A stretch of DNA of 6,010 bases from Clostridium sp. UBA4548 (GCF_002387895.1 NZ_DGLI01000031.1:1-6010), one strand, 5' to 3'. Shown: positions 1 to 5,946, counted from the stretch's first letter. The notes: generated by a model from the sequence alone, not told the origin. Program-made: numbers and translations.

Positions 1-8
1 ACTAAATG

Positions 9-45
9 AAAGACACTAAGTGATAACTTAGTGTCTTTTGTGTTT
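9..45 (+). terminator. Intrinsic terminator of an upstream gene outside the window
   Basis: A perfect 12-bp inverted repeat (9-20 with 27-38, arms AAAGACACTAAG and CTTAGTGTCTTT) encloses a 6-nt loop and runs into a T-rich tract (TTTTGTGTTTTG). This is a standard rho-independent terminator on the + strand. The other strand lacks a good T-run after the hairpin, so the signal most likely ends a + strand gene to the left and isolates the regulator gene from it. Confidence 0.85.
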
Positions 46-221
46 TGTAATATAAATAGCTAAAAATAGATTGCTTATTAATATGTTGCCAAACTAATTT
101 AGGAAATTCGCCATTAATACAATATATACTTACTAATAATTAAAACATGTAATATTCTAGCGAGGATTTTTATATATTTAAATTTATAAATGGTAATATA
201 ATAGGAAAATTATGATATTGG

Positions 222-250
222 TTGCCATAGAGTTTATTGAAAACTAAATT
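222..250 (+). promoter_or_regulatory. Candidate sigma-A promoter of the regulator gene
   Basis: TTGCCA (222-227) matches the -35 consensus at 5 of 6 bases. It is followed after exactly 17 bp by TAAATT (245-250), which matches the -10 at 4 of 6. Transcription would start near 257, giving a leader of about 50 nt. In such AT-rich DNA a 4/6 -10 box is weak evidence. The reason to take it seriously is that the 26-bp palindrome sits exactly over the -10 and start region, as an operator would. Confidence 0.4.
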
Positions 251-266
251 ACGCGTAATCTAGTTT
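241..266. promoter_or_regulatory. 26-bp near-perfect palindrome, probable operator
   Basis: The left arm AAACTAAATTACG (241-253) and right arm CGTAATCTAGTTT (254-266) are reverse complements except for one pair (247/260). There is no loop and no T-run, so it is not a terminator. Its ACGCGT centre is GC-richer than the surroundings. It overlaps the -10 of the candidate promoter and lies 44 bp before the regulator start, a position suited to repression or autoregulation by a dimeric DNA-binding protein. The cognate protein cannot be named from the sequence. It does not resemble the repeats upstream of lysA, so autoregulation by the neighbouring activator is not supported. Confidence 0.55.
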
Positions 267-297
267 AATAGTAAATTGTTATTAAATTTATTTAGTT

Positions 298-305
298 AGG
301 GTGGG
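298..305 (+). promoter_or_regulatory. Ribosome binding site that favours ATG 310 over GTG 301
   Basis: AGGGTGGG lies 4 nt before ATG 310 and is the only purine-rich Shine-Dalgarno-like run here. The alternative in-frame GTG at 301 is part of this run and has only A/T-rich sequence before it (AAATTTATTTAG). The upstream start would add just three residues (MGL). Confidence 0.6.
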
Positions 306-309
306 ATTA

Positions 310-2205
310 ATGGATGGGATTCTAAGGGAGATATTAGATAATATTTCTGAAGGAGTTATAATAATCGATACAGAAGGAATTATTACTGTCTATAATAAAA
401 GGGCCAGGGAGATATTTGGCATCCTGAAAAATGATGAAATTTTTCACCAAGGTGGACAAATAAGGCAAGGTGATTATGTTTTTATTGTAGATAACAAATT
501 AGGGAAAGATGATGGAAATCTTAATAGAAAAGATTTAAGAAAAATTCAAATTTATGATGAAACTATTTGTGAAGGGGATTCAGTTTTGTGTTTTGGAGTG
601 TATAACACAAAGAAAACTTATGGACAAGATTCCCAGAAATTTAAAAAAAACCTTAAATTAAAAAGGGAAAAGGAATACAACTATAAAGTAGTTAAGGAAG
701 AAAATCAAAAGGGACAGGTAGTTTTGAAGGGTACATACAAAGGGGTTGCTTACGAACTACAGATTAATTATACAGAAAAAATATTAAATATTAAGATAAA
801 TTGTACAAATTATAGAACTAAATATAAAAGTGGAATGGGCCATATGGTAATAATAAGAGACGGAAGCTTATTATTTTATCAAAGTGGTGGGTATACTGCA
901 AGAAATGAGACTATTAAGCAGGTTTTGGAAGAAGGAACCTTTAGAGAAAAGGGAAAAAGTGCTATGGTTTTTGAGCCTATAGGAAAACAAATTTTTGAAG
1001 TTCATGAGAAAAGTAAGGAGATATTAGAATTTTATAAAGCAGCTACAGCAAATCATATTGTAGATGAAAATAAATTTATGGAAATAAATGGTATAACTAC
1101 TATTTCATCGATTAGAACCTTATATCATGGAGGGAGAAAGATAGGTGCAATGATAAGGGTAGAGGATATTAGTGAACTAAAGAAAGTTACTGAAGAGAGG
1201 AATATTCTCATTGAAAACCTTAAAAAAACAGAGTTGTTATTGGAGGATAAAAAAGTACTTGAAGTTTTTAAGGAGTTTGTTGGAGTAAGTAAGCATTCTA
1301 TAAATATCAAGAAATTAGCATATAAGGCTTCAAAAACAAATTCTTCTATATTAATTTTAGGAGAAAGTGGCACTGGAAAAACAACATTAGCTAAGGAAAT
1401 TCACAATCTTAGCAATAGAAAGGAATATGCAATGGTACACTTGAATTGTGCTTCTTTACCAGAGGGGCTTCTTGAAAGTGAACTTTTTGGTTATGAAGGA
1501 GGTGCCTTTACAAATTCAAAAAAAGAAGGAAAAATGGGATTATTACAGTTATCTCATAAGGGAACTTTATTTCTAGATGAGATTGGAGACATGACGTTAC
1601 AAACTCAAGGTAAAATCTTAAACTTTCTTCAAAGTAAAAAGTTCTATAAAGTAGGTGGAACTGAAGAAATCTATGTAGATACAAGGATAATATGCGCTAC
1701 AAATAAAAATCTAGAAAAGGCCATTGAAGAGGGGAATTTCAGAGAAGATTTATATTATAGAATAAATATTATTCCTATATATATTGAGGCTATAAGAAAT
1801 AGGATAGAGGATATTCCTATACTAGTAAATGTTTTACTTCAAAGAATTGTAGAAAAACTTGGAAGAGAATCGGTTACAATTACAAGTGAAGCTATGAATA
1901 AATTAATGACCTACCCTTGGTATGGAAATATTAGAGAGCTTGAAAATATTCTGGAAAGAGCCATAACTTTAAGTGATTCTAATATTATTTACTCAAAAAA
2001 CTTACTTTTTCCAAGTGATCGTATGCTAAACAAGCCGATTTGTACAACATTAAAGGGGAACTTAGAAGAGTATGAGAAGGATATAATTATACGAACTTTA
2101 AGAAGTAATAATGGAAATATAAGAGTTGTGCTTAATGAATTGGGTATTGGGAAAACAAGTTTTTATGAAAAGTTGAAGAAATATAATATAAAATTGCATG
2201 AATGA
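310..2205 (+). CDS. Sigma-54-dependent transcriptional activator (PAS-like sensor, AAA+, Fis-type HTH)
   Basis: This 631-residue bacterial enhancer-binding protein hydrolyses ATP to open sigma-54 RNA polymerase promoters. Residues 1-37 look like the start of a PAS domain (EGVIIIDTEGIITVYNKRA), and residues 225-290 resemble its second half, ending in GAMIRVEDISELKK. The roughly 175 residues between are unusual, with a Lys/Glu-rich linker and a beta-rich stretch. A signalling coiled coil follows (288-322). The AAA+ domain (about 323-550) has Walker A GESGTGKT (351-358), Walker B GTLFLDEIGD (D423, E424), sensor I ATN (N465), arginine fingers (R478, R484) and sensor II GNIREL (R542). The Fis-like HTH is at 600-627. 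Two oddities: the GAFTGA loop reads GAFTNS (398-403), and the usual WPGN reads WYGN. There is no receiver domain, so the input is probably a ligand or partner, unknown. The likely target is the sigma-54 promoter upstream of the next gene. No convincing terminator follows. The role as an enhancer-binding protein is secure; the signal is not known. Confidence 0.93.
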   Translation: MDGILREILDNISEGVIIIDTEGIITVYNKRAREIFGILKNDEIFHQGGQIRQGDYVFIVDNKLGKDDGNLNRKDLRKIQIYDETICEGDSVLCFGVYNTKKTYGQDSQKFKKNLKLKREKEYNYKVVKEENQKGQVVLKGTYKGVAYELQINYTEKILNIKINCTNYRTKYKSGMGHMVIIRDGSLLFYQSGGYTARNETIKQVLEEGTFREKGKSAMVFEPIGKQIFEVHEKSKEILEFYKAATANHIVDENKFMEINGITTISSIRTLYHGGRKIGAMIRVEDISELKKVTEERNILIENLKKTELLLEDKKVLEVFKEFVGVSKHSINIKKLAYKASKTNSSILILGESGTGKTTLAKEIHNLSNRKEYAMVHLNCASLPEGLLESELFGYEGGAFTNSKKEGKMGLLQLSHKGTLFLDEIGDMTLQTQGKILNFLQSKKFYKVGGTEEIYVDTRIICATNKNLEKAIEEGNFREDLYYRINIIPIYIEAIRNRIEDIPILVNVLLQRIVEKLGRESVTITSEAMNKLMTYPWYGNIRELENILERAITLSDSNIIYSKNLLFPSDRMLNKPICTTLKGNLEEYEKDIIIRTLRSNNGNIRVVLNELGIGKTSFYEKLKKYNIKLHE

Positions 2206-2322
2206 ATAAAGATATGGCAAAGTAGAAGATTACTTTATATTGTCATAAGAAAAATAAATGAAATATACTGATTAATGTGAGTAATTTATGCAATGAAATT
2301 ATACAGGTCAAATAGTATGGAA

Positions 2323-2362
2323 AAGTTCGGCATAGTGGAAATAAGTTCGTTAAAGCGGAAAT
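2323..2362 (+). repeat. Two tandem 20-bp repeats, probable upstream activator sites
   Basis: AAGTTCGGCATAGTGGAAAT (2323-2342) is followed directly by AAGTTCGTTAAAGCGGAAAT (2343-2362), matching at 16 of 20 positions. Each unit keeps AAGTTCG at one end and GGAAAT at the other, and contains a partial dyad TTC-N9-GAA expected of a dimer site. They lie about 163-202 bp before the predicted lysA start, a usual distance for enhancer sites of sigma-54 activators. Binding by the product of 310-2205 is an inference from adjacency. Confidence 0.6.
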
Positions 2363-2410
2363 GCTTGATTTATAACTAAATCACAGTAATGGAGTTCTAG
2401 TTATTAAATG

Positions 2411-2430
2411 GAGTTCACTTTTGCGGAAAC
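2411..2430 (+). promoter_or_regulatory. Third copy of the activator-site repeat
   Basis: GAGTTCACTTTTGCGGAAAC keeps both conserved blocks of the tandem repeats, AGTTC and GCGGAAA, at the same spacing (N6), while the middle differs. It lies 68 bp downstream of the second tandem copy and about 95-114 bp before the predicted start. A further partial half, AATGGAGTTC, occurs at 2388-2397 and again at 2407-2416 running into this site. Conserved ends with a divergent spacer are what one expects of a protein-binding site. Confidence 0.5.
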
Positions 2431-2498
2431 CTATATGATTGGCTACTTATTGATTAATGTGTAAGAGGCAATAATCCTAATATTGGTAAGTAAGAATG

Positions 2499-2516
2499 TT
2501 GGCATAGTATTTGCTT
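2499..2516 (+). promoter_or_regulatory. Sigma-54 (-24/-12) promoter of lysA
   Basis: TTGGCATAGTATTTGCTT contains the -24 element TTGGCA and the -12 element TTGCT. The invariant GG (2501-2502) and GC (2513-2514) are separated by exactly 10 bp, the spacing sigma-54 requires. Against the consensus TTGGCACG-N4-TTGCT only the CG after TTGGCA differs (TA here). Transcription would start near 2525, leaving a leader of about 38 nt before the lysA ATG. The match, the spacing, the adjacent activator gene and the upstream repeats support each other. Confidence 0.85.
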
Positions 2517-2550
2517 TTATTATGTAGTACAAGTTACCAAGTTAATAATT

Positions 2551-2556
2551 AGGAGG
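2551..2556 (+). promoter_or_regulatory. Consensus ribosome binding site of lysA
   Basis: A perfect AGGAGG lies 6 nt before ATG 2563, which fixes the start codon and suggests efficient translation once transcribed. Confidence 0.9.
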
Positions 2557-2562
2557 AATAAT

Positions 2563-3852
2563 ATGTTTCAAGGGGAAAACAAAAATGGAAGTTTATATTT
2601 TGCTAATTGCGAGATTCAAAGTTTAGCAGAAAAGTATGGAACTCCTCTATATGTCATATCTGAGGATAGTATTAGATTAAGATGTAAGGAAGTAAAAAGA
2701 ACCTTTTTAAATAAGTATCCAAACTCTAAAGCTTTTTATGCAAGTAAAGCTTTTCTAACTATGGAAATGTGTAAAATAGTTGCTGAAGAAGGGCTGGGTA
2801 TAGATGTGGTTTCTGGTGGAGAACTATTTGTAGCACTTAAAGCTGGGATAAATCCCCAAAATATAATGTTTCATGGCAATAACAAGACTGTGGGAGAATT
2901 AATTATTGCCATAGATTCGGGTGTAGGACGAATAGTTGTAGACAGTATTGATGAGCTCATACTACTAAATGAATTGGCTCAACAGTATAACAAGGTAGTT
3001 GATATTTTATTTAGAATAACACCAAATATAAACTGTAAGACCCATGCATATATTTCAACAGGTCAAAAGGATTCCAAATTCGGCATTCCACTTAATGACG
3101 ATATCATCAAAGGAGCAATTAGTAAGGCGAAAAACTCGGACTATTTGAAATTAAGAGGAATTCATTTTCATGTAGGATCTCAGCTTTTTGATAATATAAA
3201 TCATCTTAAAGCTATAGAAAACACTACCCTGCTGATTAAAGAATTAAAAGAAGAAATGGGTGTAGAGGTTGAAGAGCTTAATGTGGGTGGAGGTTTTGGG
3301 ATTAAATATGTACAGAGTGATGAAGTTAAACCTCTAAGTTATTTTGTTGATGCAATCATGGATAAAATTACTGATAAATGCTTAGAGTATAATTTAACTA
3401 TACCTAAGGTGTATATAGAACCAGGAAGATGGATTGTAGGCGAAGCAGGGATGACACTTTATTCTATAGGAACTATTAAAAATATACCGGATATAAGAAC
3501 GTATGTTTCGGTAGATGGAGGACTACCGGATAATCCAAGAACAGCACTATATCATGCTAAATATGAAGCTTATATAGCCAATAAGTTAAATGAAGAAAGA
3601 AATAAAATAGTAACTATAGCAGGAAAGTGTTGTGAGTCTGGAGATGTTTTGATTTGGGATCTTCTAGTACCAAATAGTATAAAAAGAGGAGACATCTTAG
3701 CCGTTATGAGTACTGGCGCTTATAATTATTCCATGGCTAGTAATTATAATAAAATTCCAAGACCTGCAGTGGTGATGATTACTCAGGGAAAAGATAGAAT
3801 TATTGTAAAAAGAGAAAGTTATGAGGATTTAATAGCAATGGAAATAACATAA
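2563..3852 (+). CDS. lysA: Diaminopimelate decarboxylase
   Basis: This 429-residue cytosolic PLP enzyme catalyses the last step of lysine synthesis, meso-diaminopimelate to L-lysine plus CO2. Length and sequence closely follow the Bacillus-type LysA (about 439 residues). Visible motifs are YASKAF with the PLP-binding lysine K62, HFHVGSQ (H203), the glycine-rich phosphate loop GGGFG (242-246), EPGR (R289), the substrate loop around R326 and Y330, CESGD (C357, E358) and TGAYNYSMASNYN (Y387), with a C-terminal beta-barrel. All expected catalytic residues are present. The substrate loop reads DGGLPDNPRTALY, where the family more often has M, N/S and P at the L, P and T positions. The gene sits behind a sigma-54 promoter with its likely activator immediately upstream, and a terminator makes it monocistronic. 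Related alanine-racemase-fold decarboxylases (ornithine, carboxynorspermidine) fit less well because the CESGD and TGAY-YSMASNYN signatures are of LysA type. Confidence 0.93.
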   Translation: MFQGENKNGSLYFANCEIQSLAEKYGTPLYVISEDSIRLRCKEVKRTFLNKYPNSKAFYASKAFLTMEMCKIVAEEGLGIDVVSGGELFVALKAGINPQNIMFHGNNKTVGELIIAIDSGVGRIVVDSIDELILLNELAQQYNKVVDILFRITPNINCKTHAYISTGQKDSKFGIPLNDDIIKGAISKAKNSDYLKLRGIHFHVGSQLFDNINHLKAIENTTLLIKELKEEMGVEVEELNVGGGFGIKYVQSDEVKPLSYFVDAIMDKITDKCLEYNLTIPKVYIEPGRWIVGEAGMTLYSIGTIKNIPDIRTYVSVDGGLPDNPRTALYHAKYEAYIANKLNEERNKIVTIAGKCCESGDVLIWDLLVPNSIKRGDILAVMSTGAYNYSMASNYNKIPRPAVVMITQGKDRIIVKRESYEDLIAMEIT

Positions 3853-3900
3853 GTTTAGACGAAAAAATAGTAATCAACCGGAGAAATATAGAGAAAATAC

Positions 3901-3936
3901 AGGTTAAAAGCTTTTGCTTCTAACCTATTTTTATTT
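3901..3936 (+). terminator. Intrinsic terminator after lysA
   Basis: AGGTTAAAAGC (3901-3911) pairs with GCTTCTAACCT (3916-3926) with one mismatch across a TTTT loop, followed by ATTTTTATTTT. It begins about 50 nt after the lysA stop codon and separates lysA from the MATE gene. Confidence 0.85.
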
Positions 3937-3970
3937 TATACAAAAATATAAATATATTATTATAATTTTG

Positions 3971-3999
3971 TTAAGATAAGAAAATATAAGTGTTATAAT
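3971..3999 (+). promoter_or_regulatory. Extended -10 sigma-A promoter, probably for the MATE gene
   Basis: TGTTATAAT (3991-3999) is a perfect extended -10 (TGn plus TATAAT). A poor -35 candidate TTAAGA (3971-3976, 4 of 6) lies 17 bp upstream, which is tolerable because extended -10 promoters depend less on the -35. The predicted start near 4006 leaves about 185 nt of leader before ATG 4191. A closer promoter for the MATE gene cannot be excluded, but none is convincing. Confidence 0.55.
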
Positions 4000-4042
4000 T
4001 TTAGAAGGAATGGTTGTGTTTAGATGAATATTAATTAACTTA

Positions 4043-4060
4043 ATTTCATAATTATGAAAT
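4043..4060. promoter_or_regulatory. Perfect 18-bp palindrome upstream of the MATE gene, possible operator
   Basis: ATTTCATAATTATGAAAT is exactly its own reverse complement over 18 bp, with no loop and no T-tract. It lies about 37 bp after the predicted transcription start and 130 bp before the MATE start codon. Drug-efflux genes are often controlled by small dimeric repressors of the MarR or TetR type that bind such AT-rich palindromes, but no regulator gene adjoins it here. AT-rich DNA yields palindromes by chance, though 18 perfect bases is long. Confidence 0.4.
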
Positions 4061-4190
4061 ATAAACAATCAATTCTATAAGTTGAAGGCTAAAATAAACT
4101 GATAATTTAATTTTTCTAGGTTAACTTAAAGGGTTGGTATATCAACTAAATAGACTAAAGCTTATTTGATAATAGATATATGGGGGTAAT

Positions 4191-5546
4191 ATGGATACTA
4201 AAAAAAGAGATTTTATATTAAGAGGATCTTTATATAAGGTTATTTTAACATTGGGACTTCCAATTATGATTAACAACTTAATTCAAACATTGTATAATCT
4301 TGCCGATGGTGTTTGGGTTAGTAAAATTGGTTCTACGGAGTTTGCAGCAACTTCTTTTGTATGGCCGGTAAACTTTTTATTTATATCTTTAGGAATAGGA
4401 ATTTCAATTGCAGGCACATCTATAATTTCGCAGTTAATTGGAGCTGAAAAATACGAGGAGGCTAATAAATATGCTAGTCAAATTATAGTTGCATCTTTAA
4501 TATGCTCTGTATTTTTTTCAATAATAGGATACATTTTGAGTCCCTTTATAATAAGTGTCATGGGAGCTACGGGTAGTTTTGCGGAATATAGTAATATATA
4601 TCTTAGAATAACTTTTTTAGACATGCCATTCATGTTTTTATTTTTTAATTTTAACTCCATAATGAACTCTCAGGGAAATACTATAATGCCAACAGTACTT
4701 AGTGGCATAAGTGCAGTACTTAATGTAATATTAGATCCCATATTCATATTTACGTTTAATATGGGGGTTGCAGGAGCAGCAATTGCGACTTTAATTGCTA
4801 AAGCATTACTTGCCTTTGCTGGAATATATATATTAATGAAGAAGTCCACTATGGTAAAACCATGCTTTAAAAATTTCAAATTTGATAAACTTATAATTAA
4901 AAAGATAATAAAAATTGGTGTTCCATCATCAATAGGTCAATCTGGATCTGCACTAGGATTTATTGTTTTAAATAGTTTTATAGCCTCATATGGTACGGCA
5001 ACTTTAGCAGCATTTGCAATGGTAAACAGAATTACTTCTCTTATAATGCAGCCAGCAATGGGGATAGGGGCGGCATTAACTTCTATTGTTGGGCAAAACT
5101 TAGGCTCAAATCAAGCTGAGAGAGTAAAAGAAGCCTTTATGAAGTCTTTAAAACTTACAATCTCATTTTCAATTATAGGGTGTGCATTTCTTATATTTTG
5201 GGACAATGAAGTAGTAGGATTCTTTATGCAATCAAAGAATGACATGGAAGTTATATCTCAAGGAATAACTTATTTACAATACATATCTATATCAATGCCA
5301 TTGATGGGGATATTTAGCATATTTCAGGGAATATTCCAAGGATCAGGCCATACAAAGTATTCTATGGCTATGGAGATTGGACGGCTTTGGTTTGTAAGAT
5401 TACCCATGATATTATTATTTAAGCATTTTACATCTACAGGTTCAATAGGGATATGGTTTTCTATGAGCTTTAGTAATTTAATAGTATGCATGTATGGATA
5501 TTGGGTATATAGAAGAGGAAAATGGCAAAGAAAAGTCATAAAATAA
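4191..5546 (+). CDS. MATE-family multidrug/cation antiporter
   Basis: This 451-residue inner-membrane protein has the MATE length and architecture: about twelve hydrophobic segments in two homologous halves (roughly 1-225 and 226-451). The first half opens with KVILTLGLPIMINNL and YNLADGVWVSKIG; D39 matches the acidic TM1 residue that couples cation flow in the DinF/NorM-type proteins. The segment LDPIFIF...GVAGAAIAT (181-200) is a typical family signature. The second half repeats the pattern from IGVPSSIGQSGSA (242-254) through GIGAALTSIVGQNLGSNQ (291-308). MATE proteins use Na+ or H+ gradients to export organic cations, drugs or metabolites; the substrate cannot be read from sequence. The tail is basic (RRGKWQRKVIK), consistent with a cytosolic C-terminus. 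The ribosome binding site GGGGG is 4 nt before the ATG and is weaker than that of lysA. The gene has its own promoter and terminator, so a functional link to lysA is not implied. Confidence 0.92.
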   Translation: MDTKKRDFILRGSLYKVILTLGLPIMINNLIQTLYNLADGVWVSKIGSTEFAATSFVWPVNFLFISLGIGISIAGTSIISQLIGAEKYEEANKYASQIIVASLICSVFFSIIGYILSPFIISVMGATGSFAEYSNIYLRITFLDMPFMFLFFNFNSIMNSQGNTIMPTVLSGISAVLNVILDPIFIFTFNMGVAGAAIATLIAKALLAFAGIYILMKKSTMVKPCFKNFKFDKLIIKKIIKIGVPSSIGQSGSALGFIVLNSFIASYGTATLAAFAMVNRITSLIMQPAMGIGAALTSIVGQNLGSNQAERVKEAFMKSLKLTISFSIIGCAFLIFWDNEVVGFFMQSKNDMEVISQGITYLQYISISMPLMGIFSIFQGIFQGSGHTKYSMAMEIGRLWFVRLPMILLFKHFTSTGSIGIWFSMSFSNLIVCMYGYWVYRRGKWQRKVIK

Positions 5547-5547
5547 G

Positions 5548-5602
5548 AAAAATAACCTAGTTTATTTATTTGTATTAGGTAACCTAGGTTATTTTTATGT
5601 AT
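5548..5602. terminator. Intrinsic terminator after the MATE gene, probably bidirectional
   Basis: AAAAATAACCTAG (5548-5560) pairs perfectly with CTAGGTTATTTTT (5584-5596), a 13-bp stem with a 23-nt loop that begins right after the stop codon. The T-run lies within and after the right arm, and the opposite strand also gives a T-rich tract, so it could end transcription from both sides. The loop contains TTAGGT, followed by a second AACCTAG, so a shorter alternative hairpin can form between 5555-5559 and 5576-5580. Confidence 0.8.
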
Positions 5603-5946
5603 TAGAAAGCTAAGTTTCACAGTAGCTTGTTCATGAGTTTGTTCTTTAAGATTTAGTGAATTTCTGTGTAAGAAAGAAACATGTTAGGTATATTAGATGA
5701 AAAAAGTGCTTAGTATATTCAGAAATTATTGTATAACTTATCCAAGTGTGTCACTTAATGAAAAATGGACTTAGTGAAAGGAAAGTCGCTGGTTTAATAT
5801 AATAATCTAACTTGATGAATAAGTGCTTGTGAAATTATGAGCTTATATGTGATAAGATATGTCTTGTCCTTAAGAACGGACAAAAAACATTTAAAATCTA
5901 AAACAATTTTTAAATTATTGATAGAAATATTAAAAATAAAAAAGTG
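5603..5946. other. Noncoding stretch with no recognisable gene
   Basis: About 345 bp with stops in all frames and no open reading frame with a usable ribosome binding site (the best start, ATG 5681, gives ten codons). Visible structure is a small hairpin AAGTG-TGT-CACTT (5744-5756) and an inverted repeat TTGTCC/GGACAA (5864-5883) followed by an A-run. Neither has a T-tract on the correct side for a terminator. I see no tRNA, CRISPR or insertion-sequence ends. Confidence 0.5.

Larger units (their letters stand above)
46..309. other. Noncoding control region upstream of the sigma-54 regulator
   Basis: This stretch of about 260 bp has no open reading frame I would support on either strand. It holds a possible sigma-A promoter (222-250), the long palindrome at 241-266 and the ribosome binding site of the next gene. 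A lone TATAAT at 197-202 has no matching -35 element. No -24/-12 element was seen here, so the regulator itself does not look sigma-54-dependent. Confidence 0.6.
2206..2562. other. Noncoding regulatory region between the activator gene and lysA
   Basis: This 357-bp stretch carries no supportable gene. In order it holds a weak hairpin (2214-2246) without a T-tract, a 20-bp tandem repeat (2323-2362), a partial repeat (2388-2397), a third repeat copy (2411-2430), a -24/-12 promoter (2499-2516) and the lysA ribosome binding site. The order of enhancer sites, spacer and sigma-54 promoter is the standard layout for enhancer-dependent transcription. Confidence 0.75.
3853..4190. other. Noncoding region between lysA and the MATE gene
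   Basis: These 338 bp contain the lysA terminator (3901-3936), an extended -10 promoter (3971-3999), a perfect 18-bp palindrome (4043-4060), a weaker 14-bp imperfect palindrome (GTTGGTATATCAAC, 4133-4146) and the start signals of the MATE gene. The only short frame after the promoter (ATG 4010) encodes five residues. The presumed MATE leader is about 185 nt, long enough for regulation in the transcript, but I recognise no riboswitch class in it. Confidence 0.6.

Noticed and set aside
2214..2246. Hairpin just after the regulator stop codon (AAAGTA/TACTTT with outer ATGGC/GTCAT) as a terminator
   Set aside because: The stem is weak and bulged, and A-rich rather than T-rich sequence follows. 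Read-through from the regulator into lysA therefore remains possible.
2293..2379. 28-codon open frame (MKLYRSNSMEKFG...) between the regulator and lysA
   Set aside because: There is no adequate ribosome binding site, and the frame runs through the 20-bp tandem repeats, which are better explained as binding sites.
4133..4146. GTTGGTATATCAAC as a second operator or a sigma-54 element before the MATE gene
   Set aside because: It is short and imperfect as a palindrome, and there is no GC at the required distance for a -12 element.
5324..5620. 98-codon minus-strand frame overlapping the end of the MATE gene
   Set aside because: It is antisense to a clear MATE protein and runs through the terminator, with no family resemblance. 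The minus-strand frames at 1125-1373, 4478-4660 and 4670-4879 are shadows for the same reason.
5681..5713. Ten-codon frame MLGILDEKSA
   Set aside because: Too short, without a good ribosome binding site, and without recognisable context.
5784..5800. AAGTCGCTGG resembling the AAGTCGCC at the start of the right-edge transcript, as a possible duplicated leader
   Set aside because: The similarity covers about 8 bases only, and no good promoter precedes it at the right spacing.
5864..5883. TTGTCC/GGACAA inverted repeat as a terminator
   Set aside because: It is followed by an A-run on the + strand and has no T-tract on the correct side on either strand. It may be an operator or chance.
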